64,000 nt of DNA from Hydractinia symbiolongicarpus (taxonomy: Eukaryota; Cnidaria; Hydrozoa; Anthoathecata; Hydractiniidae), in contig NC_079881.1 of assembly GCF_029227915.1 (NCBI RefSeq), positions 11,321,501 to 11,385,500 of the forward strand, written 5' to 3'. Shown in pieces: positions 24,101-33,900 of this stretch. A program made the position numbers and the translations under genes. The notes under the pieces are model-generated. The model made no database searches. It worked only from the letters and a program-made list of their open reading frames with translations, and had not been told where the DNA came from. The first letter of the stretch is position 1; each line of letters starts with the position of its first letter.

Positions 24101-27100
24101 CATAGTCAGATGAAGAGGTGGTCAATTCAGACGTCTTTATCCAAACAATGGAAAAAAGTATTGAGAAGTTTGTGGAACGAATGAATACAGTTTGTATGAA
24201 GGGAAAACACATTGCAATGGACTCAACAGTGCAGGTATGCTTAAATCTGGTTTTCAACTTCACCAAATTTTAAATTAAATTGTTGAAAAGCTTTTTTATT
24301 ATCTTTTGTGGGGAGCTTTGTTAAACAAAGATGATCGAATCCTTTTTTAATACTTAGATTGTAGCTTAAAAGTTGTGAGGCCCTTGTCATCTCTTTATAG
24401 CTTAAATGCGAGTTGTGACACTCAAAAACTGCCTTTGGTCTCTCAAGGTAACAATTTGCAGCATATATCCCCTCTGAATTAGTATGCTATAAACACACAT
24501 CACAGCTAGCAGTATCAAGGTTCTAATTAAAGTTTCCTGATGTGTTTTAAAGGAAATCTTGCCATCTGTGAGCCAAATATGGTAACCGGAAATTGGGTGA
24601 ATTTATGCAGTTTTTTCCATAATCTAATGACTAGATTCTGGTACTAAGTGTGATTATAACAACAATAAAAAATGTAAAGTTTACTAGCTGTAGTATTATT
24701 TTTTATTTTTAGTCGTTATTCCAATCACTTAGTGTAATGCATCCACAACTTATAAAACTACTAGAAGATGAAGAAGACTCAAAGGGTAACTGCGTTTTTG
24801 ACCATGAAAACTTAACCCCTATTGCACGGTCTTGATTAATTTGAATTAATTTGTTAATTTATACTGCGATTAGAAAATTTTCACATATTAAAATTTTGTT
24901 GTAATTTTTGTTTAGCCAAATATGAAGCTATGTTGCAGAAGTTGGCAGTCATCAGAGAAGCAAGAGAGTCGTTGAATGACATGCGTGCGCAATATCAAGA
25001 AAAAACACGTCAGCAAGAGTTAGAACAAGAGATGTTGCGTAGAATGCAAATGGAACAGAAGCTAGAGTTAATGAGACAGCAGAAACAGGAATATCTGGAG
25101 TACCAGCGTCTATTACAAGTCCAACGTCAACAAGATTTAGATGTATATCAGCAAGAGAAGTTAAGACAGAAACAACTATATGCAGTACAACCACAGTTTG
25201 CAGGTAAATACTCTAGTTGCTATAAATTGCAGTATTTTCAATCTATATTGTGCATCTTCTCTAAAAAATAAGAAAAGAAAACAAATCTAATTTTTTTTGA
25301 AACAATTATCAAGGCTTTGACTTTTTTATAATTAGGACAATTCTAAAAAAGTAACTGGATGAAAATATGAAAGCATTGAATCGTTTAACCCATTATAATG
25401 CTAGAGATAGATTAAAGCCTTGTATTTTTGTTCAAGGGCAATATTAATAAAATTTTACTGTCATTAAAAATGTCTAAATAAAGTTGCATTGTTCCTGTTA
25501 CAAATATTTGTCTTATGTTGGTGGCGAGATATAATAGATAAACACCTTTTTGGGAAATTTAATTATTGTTGTCGAAGCAGCTAGCTGTGCGTGAAGCAGC
25601 TCTGGAAAATTTATCTATTATAATAATAGGCTAAGTCTGTGGGAATAACTGATGTCATCTCCTGCATGGGTAACTAGGGATTACCTGGAACCAAAATGGG
25701 ACCAATTTCCTAAAGTTGAGTCAACCTACCCGTTGATTATACCTTAACCTCAATATCTCTCCAACCATTCATCAAAAGCATGTGATCCTATACATTTTCT
25801 TAAACAGAGTTTCAACCTACACAATAAAAGTTATCGGTAAGGATCATTGCTGCCATCATAAAATATAAATGACGGATCAACTATTTTTTTATCATTATAT
25901 GAAAATGTAAACAACCTCAAAACTTCCCATCAAACTGATATGATTTTTTAAAATGCCGTGAATTTATAGGCCTTAATTAACTTTTAATCAATAGCAGGTT
26001 AAGTTCTCACTGTTTTACTGTTTGCTAAACATTTCTGATGCCATTACTTAGGTTATCCTGACCCGATGCAACACGTTGGTGATCCAATAGTGACTCGAAA
26101 CATGACGTACAATAATGCCCAAGATTATCCATCATTGCAACAAAATATAAATCAACAACGGGGAATGCAAGAACAATATCAAGTAGACCAACCTCCACAA
26201 TATCCAGGAATGGAGCCTGATGTCCGTCCACCTTCATATGCCTTAGCAACAAATGCAGGATATCCAGTGCAACAACCAGGTGGACCTCCTTTGCAGCATC
26301 AAGGGTCAAACCAGTCACAGTCTTCGATGCAAAAGCAATTGCCACAACAACAAGTTGGATTGCAACAACATCATTTGGGCCACACTACACCTGTACCTTC
26401 CCAGCAACAATTACAGCCTGGCCAACAGATGCAACATCAGGTACAGCCCAATCAGCAACATACTAATCAAGCTTTGCATCAAAGCTCTCCTCATCATAAA
26501 CAGCCACAGCAGCAACAACAAACTCCTAATCAACAATTTCCTCAATCCCAACCTTATCAGACCCAATCTGCTTATCAACAACAACTAAATCCACAGCAAC
26601 AGCAGGTATCCCAACCACAGCTAGCCCACCAACCATCGTCGATGCAACAGCCACAATTCCAGCAGATACAACCACAGCAACAATTTGGACAACCACAGCA
26701 AGAACCACCACAACCTCAACAACTGCCACCACAACCTCAGCACCATCCACCACAACCTCAACACCAACCTCAGCACCAACCACCACAACCTCAACATCAA
26801 CCTCCACAACCTCAGCATCAACCACCACAACCACAGCAACAACAACAACAATTACCACCACAGCAACAACCACATCTCCAACAAGGGCAACACTATCAGC
26901 AGTACCCTCCACAGCAGCAGCAAGATTTCCAACAACAACAACAACAACAACAATTTCCTTCCCCACAGCAGCAATATCAACAACCACAAGCTACACAATA
27001 TCCTCCCAACATGCAACAACCAGGTAATTACCAACAACAGTTCTCTGTGAACCAACCCATTCAAGATGAATTGAGTGCAAATATGAAAGATCTACAATTG

Positions 27101-27115
27101 ATTTCATTTGATTAG
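9200..27115 (+). CDS. HGS: Hepatocyte growth factor-regulated tyrosine kinase substrate (ESCRT-0 subunit HRS)
   Basis: HRS binds ubiquitinated cargo and PI3P on early endosomes and recruits ESCRT-I. Coding exons: 9200-9248, 11031-11115, 14002-14077, 14207-14299, 14503-14623, 16572-16624, 18637-18705, 19368-19495, 20165-20261, 22163-22261, 22945-23055, 23623-23664, 23736-23870, 24106-24234, 24713-24785, 24916-25203, 26052-27115. All have GT-AG borders and matching phases, giving 903 residues (human about 777). Visible domains are VHS (1-145), FYVE (155-222, with RQHHCRACG and VRVCDPC), and a UIM in exon 10 ([17 protein letters not shown]). A TSG101-binding PSAP lies at 364-367, a coiled coil at 455-545, a Gln/Pro-rich tail from 550, and a clathrin box LISFD at the extreme C-terminus. 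Every expected HRS module is present. The longer length comes from the Q/P tail. Large introns, especially 1, 2, 5, 6 and 9, hold mobile elements; the rest of the intron sequence shows nothing recognisable. Confidence 0.95.
9541..10617 (+). mobile_element. Decayed Penelope-like retroelement with GIY-YIG remnant (HGS intron 1)
   Basis: The frame at 9571-9906 carries reverse transcriptase motifs of the Penelope type: [20 protein letters not shown] and a YVDD-like box now YVNDIFVLF. It continues in another frame (9907-10057) as FLDVCV and [15 protein letters not shown], then at 10057-10269 as a C-terminal RT region. At 10435-10617 the stretch [19 protein letters not shown], followed by SEHL and LTGK, matches the GIY-YIG-type endonuclease at the C-terminus of Penelope-like elements. 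At least three frame changes or stops make it non-functional. It sits in sense orientation in intron 1. No terminal repeats were found. Confidence 0.85.
11400..11900. repeat. Old dispersed repeat in HGS intron 2
   Basis: Two related segments, about 11440-11640 and 11690-11890, share the phrases 'CCTCCATTGTTAT' and 'TCACACCCTC' or 'AACACCCTCC'. They resemble in reverse the 6250-6275 phrase upstream of the gene. Element type unknown. Confidence 0.4.
12241..12385. mobile_element. MITE, copy 1 (HGS intron 2)
   Basis: About 30-base terminal inverted repeats run inward from TATATGTGATGCTCTCTAGG and its near-complement at 12366-12385, around a short AT core. The whole forms a hairpin. The same ends bound the larger element at 16925-17420, which shows this is a mobile family. 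The target duplication is unclear, since the ends themselves begin with TA. Confidence 0.8.
13626..13791. mobile_element. Fold-back hairpin element, copy 1 (HGS intron 2)
   Basis: Two arms of about 60 bases are near-perfect reverse complements, starting AGGTGAGTATTTATCATAGC and ending in its complement at 13791. The ~45-base loop is rich in GATCATGA. A relative with the same outer 25 bases (AGG TGA.. TTTATCAT.GCACATC) lies in TECPR1 at 32111-32242. Confidence 0.85.
13824..13936 (+). mobile_element. Short inverted-repeat element enclosing a tRNA-like sequence
   Basis: The ends GTTCATCACTAACATA and TATGTTAGTGATGAAC are perfect inverted repeats. Between them lies a sequence with an A-box-like TAGTGTAGTGG (13850-13860) and a B-box-like GGATCGAATCC (13893-13903), the two internal RNA polymerase III promoter elements of tRNA genes. 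The usual acceptor stem is replaced by the inverted repeats, so this is not a normal tRNA gene. It may be a tRNA-derived SINE head or a MITE that captured one. Confidence 0.6.
16087..16226. repeat. Local tandem duplication (HGS intron 5)
   Basis: A ~65-base segment at 16087-16152 ('aactcagcattcactgtg ... ctcagcaaactacctt') recurs at 16167-16226 with scattered differences. It is non-coding and old. Confidence 0.75.
16925..17420. mobile_element. MITE, copy 2, with expanded palindromic core (HGS intron 6)
   Basis: The ends match the element at 12241-12385 (ATGTGATG..ATCTAGGAAAATCGACC, and its complement near 17380-17420). The core is far longer and consists of many small palindromes built from 'aaatacg', 'cgtatttt' and 'gaattcgta'. 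It has grown by local duplication. The minus-strand frame across it is a by-product. Confidence 0.8.
17770..17937 (-). mobile_element. Dispersed-repeat fragment beginning CAGGGTG (HGS intron 6)
   Basis: Read on the minus strand it starts CAGGGTGTCCACTC and continues with repeated 'TGTCAGGAAAATG'-like phrases. A + strand relative starts at 59669 in ACO2, and similar internal phrases occur at 63015-63130. CAGGG starts are common in hAT elements, but only one end is visible, so the class is a guess. Confidence 0.5.
18026..18295 (-). mobile_element. tRNA-derived SINE (HGS intron 6)
   Basis: On the minus strand the head (18295 to about 18225) resembles a tRNA. It has an A-box-like TGGTGTGGTGGTAGTGC, an anticodon arm around ACTTGTAACC (TGT would read threonine) and a B-box GGTTTGAGTCC. 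A ~200-base body follows and ends in a (TTAC)n tail, seen on the + strand as GTAAGTAAGTAAG at 18026-18038. Pol III head, body and short-repeat tail define a SINE. Confidence 0.8.
20291..21067 (+). mobile_element. Helitron relative, 5' truncated (HGS intron 9)
   Basis: It aligns with 6416-7093 from the phrase GGCAAAGT onward. It ends with a hairpin GTGGATTTTTCTAC (21029-21042) followed by CTAG (21064-21067) and T, as in the intact element. The TC-type 5' end is missing. Internal GACGTCA-containing units are present. Confidence 0.8.
21814..21865. repeat. Small perfect-type hairpin (HGS intron 9)
   Basis: Arms AGATAGCAATAAGTAAAAA and its near-complement flank an 11-base loop. A similar pair, TTTTGTTGCTGAA and its complement, lies at 21463-21475 and 21517-21529. 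They may be remnants of MITEs; function unknown. Confidence 0.6.
22078..22128 (+). repeat. (TTG)n / T-rich microsatellite before HGS exon 10
   Basis: TTG units run into a T tract about 35 bases upstream of the exon 10 acceptor at 22161-22162. Length changes here would alter the polypyrimidine region of that intron. Confidence 0.8.
25625..25895 (+). mobile_element. Helitron-related fragment (HGS intron 16)
   Basis: It shares phrases with the other two copies: 'GGGTAACTAGGGA..ACCT', 'atatctctccaaccattcatc' and 'gtgatcctatacattttctt'. Both termini are gone. It is the most diverged of the three. Confidence 0.65.
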
Positions 27116-27281
27116 ACATCATGAATTTCTGTTTTTCATTGTAAAATGAAAGAACTTTATTTATAAAATTGAGTGAATATTCTATTATCTGTAGTATGTA
27201 TTACACTTGCATTTGTGAAGATGGAAGATCTTGTCTGTAAAGTTACCAAGTTGATCAATATGGCTACTGAGGAACAAGGAA

Positions 27282-27287
27282 AATAAA
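27282..27287 (+). terminator. HGS polyadenylation signal
   Basis: AATAAA lies 167 bases after the HGS stop codon and is followed by a T/G-rich stretch. This puts the HGS 3' end about 650 bases before the TECPR1 start codon. Confidence 0.7.
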
Positions 27288-27976
27288 GTGTTTTGCATTA
27301 TGTTCTCAAGTGATATGATTTTCAATATATAATTTGTAGCCATTAAAGTCCTATTTTCTGGAAATACAAAAAGTTTAATTTAATGCAGGCATTATTTAAC
27401 CCTTTAAAAATCCTTTCAATCAGATTATAGATAGATGTAATTTCAGAGTGAATGATTTATAAGATTCTCTTTTGTATGTGTTAAACAATATTATAATAAT
27501 TTTATTTCTATAATTGTATCTTTACTTTTTAATGGAAAAAAGAATTTCTTTTGATTACTGTTTTTATTTATTACGTATTTTGAGCAGGAAAAAAAGAAAA
27601 TCATGAAGTAATTTTAACATGATTTCAGAGGAACTGTTTGCCTAAAAGCCTTCATTAAATCATTCTGAGAAAGGAATAACAAAAGTGTAAGTCAATTCTA
27701 GTGTATATTAACTTTTGTTTTTTTAAGGATGTTTGTATTCATAGATGCCCTTAAGCATGTCAAATTTGTTAAGCTCAGTACATAGGGTAACTAATATCTT
27801 GTTTGCTCTTTCCCATGAACTTCTATCACAGTTATTTCTTCTTCCTAACTTTTCCTTTGTGATTTTAATTTAACTTTATATTATTATTATTGATTGATGG
27901 ACACTGGATGAATCAACTAGTATTTTTATATTTTTTTATCAGAGATGTAATATAAATATGATGTAAACATCAAGTA
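27288..27976 (+). other. HGS-TECPR1 intergenic region with candidate acceptor
   Basis: No separate promoter signature could be read in this short AT-rich gap. TTTTTTTATCAG (27931-27942) is a good acceptor ending 34 bases before the TECPR1 start. A tiny upstream frame (ATG ATG TAA, 27958-27966) lies between them. Confidence 0.5.
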
Positions 27977-30900
27977 ATGTCTGATCCATTTTTATGGGCT
28001 ATTGATTACAGTGGTTCACTTCTAACTCTTTCGTTAGAAAGTTGCAAATGGCACCGTATAACAAGAACTAATTTATCTTCCCGAAAAAACTCGTTTAAAA
28101 GAGTTTCCTCCACTTCAACATGTGCGTGGGCTATTGGCGGTGATCAAGATGTATATATGTCTGTATTCGAAACCGATCTACCAATACGTCAACAGGTTAG
28201 CTGTTATGAAAATCAAAGGTGGTCGATTAGATATGGATGGTCAGTAAAATCGGTTAGTTTCAGTTTAATTTTTTGTTTGACCAACTTTCTACTAAAGGCT
28301 AAAATACACGGTAAGTTTAAACGGACCGTTTAAATATAAGAAAAAAACTTACCGTGTAAACAGCAAAGATGCACAACTTTTCTCGGTTTTATAAGTTTTT
28401 TTAAAAGTTAGACATGTTCAACTTTTGCTAAGTTTTTTGTATTGAAATTAACAGAATAATTAATGAGCTATTGTTAAACTAAAGATTTGAGCATATATTT
28501 TCGGTTTCTAACCAGTAGTCCGCTTTTTTTCTTCTACGATTACCCCTTCTGCTCCTATAGCAATAACCGCAATGAAAGATAAACGTGTTTTTTATTTGGT
28601 ATTTATTGTAAAAAAAGTTTTTTTAGAATAACTTATACATTTTAACTTAACGTGTAGACAGGTGTAGTACCTGCAACTGAACTTATAAGTTTTTTTCTTA
28701 CAACTAAACGGTCCGTTTAAACTTACCGTGTATTTTAGCCTTAAGTAAGATATTCATGGTAAAATTGAATTTTACTTATTTTTAAACAATCATGACTTTT
28801 TTGTTATACCAGGATGGCTAATACTTCAATGTTCCTAATTTATACCAGTTTTTGAGTACAACACTGGAAAATATGCTACACTGTACTGGAATGCACTAGA
28901 AGTTATAGAAAAGTGAATATAAAATGTGATGTCCATCAGCTTTTTTTTAAAAAATTTGACATATGACGAATCGATATGAAATTTAATGTTAATTATTTTT
29001 GAAATAAAAAGCATAAAAAGAATAAATGAGTTATATACAACGTAAATCATGTGGTTCGTTCTCACAAATATCTCTTCTTTAATAATAAACAGAATTCCTG
29101 TCAACTTCGCCATTGCTAGAGTCACTCCCTGTTTCATCTTTTTGTTTCTATAGGCTTCAAAGATCGCCTTCCCTGCTTTTTTTGTCCTTTTTTAGTGCTA
29201 GTGCATGCTCCAAAATTCTACCTTTTAATCTTGTCACATTTACACTTTCAACAAGATTAAGTGTTCCTGCAAGTTACTGCAGTTTGTCTTGATATAGTAT
29301 TCAAAGATCTTTTGACATGAATATAGGTGATGAGCATTCATAGCCACAATTTTCTCCTCAATAACAGTAAAAACTTCTAAGAAGGCAATACTTATCAGTT
29401 AACATTAAAGATTCTTGAGTACAGCATTCATAAATATATACAATGTGTCCAAATAACGAAAGCTTAACTTTAACTAACAAGTGTTATTATACATGTATGT
29501 CTATAAACTTGTTTCAGTGTTAATTTCATTTCTTTTTCAAATATTTTTATAAAATGAAACATCACCCATGTGTGAAAAGCTACTGTGCATGTTTAGAACA
29601 CTGTGGAACACATGTACAAAGTTATAGGGCATGTGCAGTTTGCATAACTCCCGATGTAAATCTTGTACCATATAATGGCTACCTTAATTAAGGGCCTGAT
29701 TATATGAGGTGGGTTGGCTCGGTATTGGCTCCCCACATGCTCAGCATGATAAAATTAAACAGCTCGGCATAATGGCAGATCACTACAAAAAAATATTTGA
29801 CATTATATGAAGTGAATCAACCCGCCTAGGCAAGCTGGCTCGTTTTTTCAACCCGGGACGGGTTGGTTAGGTGGGTTGACTCGGTTCATATAATATCACT
29901 TTGCCAAGCCAAGGCCAGGTTGAAAAAGACAAGCATGCGCATTGCCATCCACAAGAGAAGAAAAACAATAACGACGAGCGAAGCAGCAGACAAGAAGATT
30001 AAATGGACTTCAGTACTTGTGGAGCAGCTAATAAAATATGACAATATGACAATAAGTCAATATGACATTTAATAATAGGGACTTTAATGCTGATAAACCT
30101 AAGCAGTATGAGGAAATTCGCGTAATGATGGCTCTAAAGAATATAGAGGACGTTGATCTTTTTGGCCCAAAAAAAACTACAATATGTCAATATTATCTGT
30201 ATTAGGCGATTTCTTCGAAGCAATGACAAATACAGAACACTTTGGATTTGGAATAACAAACTATTGGCGACCAAAATACTTAATGATAATTTTGACTTAA
30301 TTTTGCTTGTTTGTTTACATCTTGCATCCGCCATTTTTAAAAAATTTTGCGCATTTTTTTTCAACCTGGCAGCAGTGTAGGTCTTGACCAGGGTTGACTT
30401 TTCCCATATGATATGAAATTTTTTCAACTGGGTTGACCCGCCAACCGGGCCAACACCGAGCCAACTCGCCTCATATAATCAGGCTTTAAGATATGTTTTT
30501 TTTTGTTATCAATATAAAAAATACAAATACTGGTTGAGAATTATTAGCTATTAGTTTTAGGTTAACAAAAAAAAACTTAATCATTTTTTACAGCTGTTGT
30601 TCACTGATCGTTGGGCTTGGAGTTCCAAGAATGGAAAATTTCATCTCCAAAAAGATTCGTTTGAATTGTCGTCCACATCATGGGTATGGAAAGGAGACTG
30701 GTTTGTTGATGAATCCATTGACTGTGATATCGAGGTATAGAAACGTAACGTCTTATTTCAGCTATTGTGGTTGCTTTACAAACTCCTCGGGGTTGATTTT
30801 ACTAACTTAACTTAATTTAATAATAGAATGATGGTGAGTTATTTTTAAAAAGGCAACTTTTTAAATTAATAGGTACTTGCACTCCTTGAGAGTTCAATTA

Positions 30901-33900
30901 CTGAAATTGAACTCCTGATAGAACAGTGGAGTAGCAAAAAGGGAAGAATGTTTTTATTATTTTTATTATCATTATTTTATTTCATATGTGGGTATAACAA
31001 ATTCAAACATTAATGCATTAACCAAAACCTTTAAATGTTATATTTAATTTTTTAAAAAGGGATTTTTCCTGTCTGTTATACTTGCAAACTGAAGGCGACA
31101 TGAAGTTACAACTAACAGATCGAATAATTTTGCAAAACATATGGTCAGCATTTGAACAACGGACATTAAAGTTTTAGTATATTTTCTTTAGAAATTGGAT
31201 TATAGTGAATTCTACTTAGTAGTAATTCCAGACCGGATTGTATTTCGCTTGTTTTATAGTAGAGGATTATAAGCAGATACATAGTAAAGTACAAAGTGAA
31301 GAAAAAACTGCAAAATTGTTTTCTTATCTTAAATATATCACTCAACATTTCTCAATCATTCTAAACAAAGTGTTACACCAAACGGTTTATAGTAAGCAAA
31401 GAACAGAGTTTTAATATTATTGAAAGAATATAAGCCTAATTATATTTGACATGGTTTTCTTTGCACAGGGTTGGGAGTATGCTATTGACTTTCCAGCCAC
31501 ATATCATAAACAGCCTGGTCGTTTTGCATTTGTTCGAAGGAGGAAATGGTCCAGAAATCGAAAGTTTGTTGGATTTAATAAGTGGAATAAGGTATTTAGT
31601 CAATGTTATGTGCAACTCTATTTTTAAATGCATGCCTATTAAGTGTCTAAGGGACAAAATGTATACGAAGCTGTTTCACAGGTTATAGCAGTCTCTGAAC
31701 TTGTAATCGTCATTCAATATTTTCCCCAATATTTTTAGATTTCATCAATATCTGATAATGATCCTATCCAAGACATCACCATTGGTGGTTACAACATACC
31801 AGGTCAAACTCAAGGCTTTCTAGCTGTTTGGGCAATAACCTTTCTTGGGAAAGTATGTCTTGCCTTTTTTAATTGTTTGTTGGTTGGGTAAAACTTGTAC
31901 TTCTTGAGGTGTGGCCATATTTTGGATAAAAAAATGCAATGAATTTTGTGTGAGGAAGAAGTTAATATTGTGAAAACCCTGTAATGTGTGTTTTTCTTGT
32001 TGTGCATCCCACGGTCCTAAGAACTTGGAACTGCAGATAAACTCGTACACTACACACGACAATATGTTAGTAACTACAAATAGCTTATCGAGATGGGGTT
32101 TAATATGAAGCTGTATGTGTATCATGGCACATCAGTAGAGATTTAACCGATTAGACTTTCCCGTAATGGTGGAGGCTTGATGGGAATAAAGCATTCTCTG
32201 TAACAAATGGAAACATAGATGTGCCATGATAAACCTTCACCTGTACGACCCATTTTTTTGTCCCTGAATATTGTTGTGTATTGTTCTAAAAAAACATGAA
32301 TTTGAAACATTTGTTGATTCTTGTGATTTTTCTCGTAATTCTTATTAAGATATGAAATTTTGTCTGTAGTTCAACGTAAGTCATGACATCACGTTTTATT
32401 TTAGGTCAAATTCCGAAGTGGTGTGACACGTTCTTGTCCAGAGGGCGAGCAGTGGATTGACATTCCAACAGATGAACTAAATTTAGTCCAAGTATCAGTT
32501 GGTCCAACTGGTCTTTTATGGGGTTGTACATGGGACGGAGAAGCAGTTGTGAGAAAGGGAATATCTCATTCGGAACCTACAGGTTTACTTTGCTTTCAAC
32601 TTGTTTGTAGAACTTCACCTTTTTTCGTTATGAAGCATTATGGCCTTGTTGTCGGATAACCAGTGTTTCTGCAGAAAAGTCCTTTAAAAAATCATGGAAT
32701 TAAAAATGTGCCCTGAAAAGTCAAGGAAAATGCCGAATTTTTTTTTCTAAAAAGGTCTGGAAAATTTCTTGATCTTTTCTTAAAGGTTATCGTATCGTAC
32801 CTAGGATGCTACTGCATGTATTTTATCTGTCAGAGTTTAACAACTTTTTATTGTTAAGGTCATTCGTTGATATTTAATCCTTACTTATAATCACATTGTC
32901 ATATCCACCTAATTCGTTTGTGTGTAGGGTATAAAAGCTATTGGTTTCTCTTTTTAGGTACATCGTGGGAGATTATAGCCGCACCACTAGACAATCCTTT
33001 ATTTCAGGTGGCAGTTGGAGAAAAGTCTTTGTGGTCAATAACTAAGAATGCTAAAGTATTATTATCTTGTGTTGTTTTTTAGTAAAAAAAAATTATCAGC
33101 TTAAAAATGGTGGACATGTGGGCAAAATTAGCAAAAACGATCCAAAAATTTGTTTTGGGGACATTTCTTAGGATTGGATCATTGGTCTATTCTATTTCTT
33201 TGCACATAAAGAACAATAAATACACCTTCGAATATAAAGAAGTCAGTTTTCTGCAAAAAAATCTTATTGGCCCAAAAATGGCGGACCTGTGGACAAAATA
33301 AGTCAAAACCGTTTTTAAATACAGATTTTAAACTTTTCTGAGGATTTGGATTATTAGTTTCCAATGTTTTTATTCTTTTTTAATAATAATGTCTTTGGTT
33401 GTAGGTTTTTTATAGGCGAAACATTGAAAGCGAAAATGTATGTGCACGAAAGGGCGTTTCTACTGTGAGCAGTTGGGTTGAAATGTGTGGTTCCTTCTCT
33501 TTTATTTCTGTCGGACCAAACGAACAGGTATTTAATGGTGTTTTTCTACTTCTATATTACAGAAGAATATCATGCAGAAAATTATGCCGAAAATTCAAGA
33601 CTCTGTTATACTGCAAAATGTTTGTACCGCATCTTTATTTCGATTTCTCTGCAAATTAATTTAACATGCCTACAAGCGAACTCCAGTGGTTTTTTTCACA
33701 GGCGAACGACTATACCTGAAGGTGCTGAATTTTTGAATTTTTCATGCTTTTTTTTATAAAATTCGCAAAAAGGAATTAATAAATTTAGATGATTACTTTA
33801 TTTCGCAAAATTTTAACCAGAAAATCAAAAAGTCCCAAATAAATAAAATATAATTCCGAAATTTTTTAGTTCTTGAAATCTTTTTCACAAATTTGTTACA

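Noticed and set aside
24952-25194. Minus-strand 80-codon frame opposite HGS exon 16
   Set aside because: It is the shadow of the coiled-coil exon, whose sense frame has clear HRS similarity and splice borders.
26526-26987. Valine-rich minus-strand frame of 153 codons
   Set aside because: It is the antisense of the Gln/Pro repeat codons of HGS exon 17; CAA/CAG/CCA-rich sequence gives long antisense frames without selection.
26253-27050. Asn/His-rich + strand frames overlapping HGS exon 17
   Set aside because: They are frame-shifted readings of the same repeat, and the phase from exon 16 fixes the true frame.
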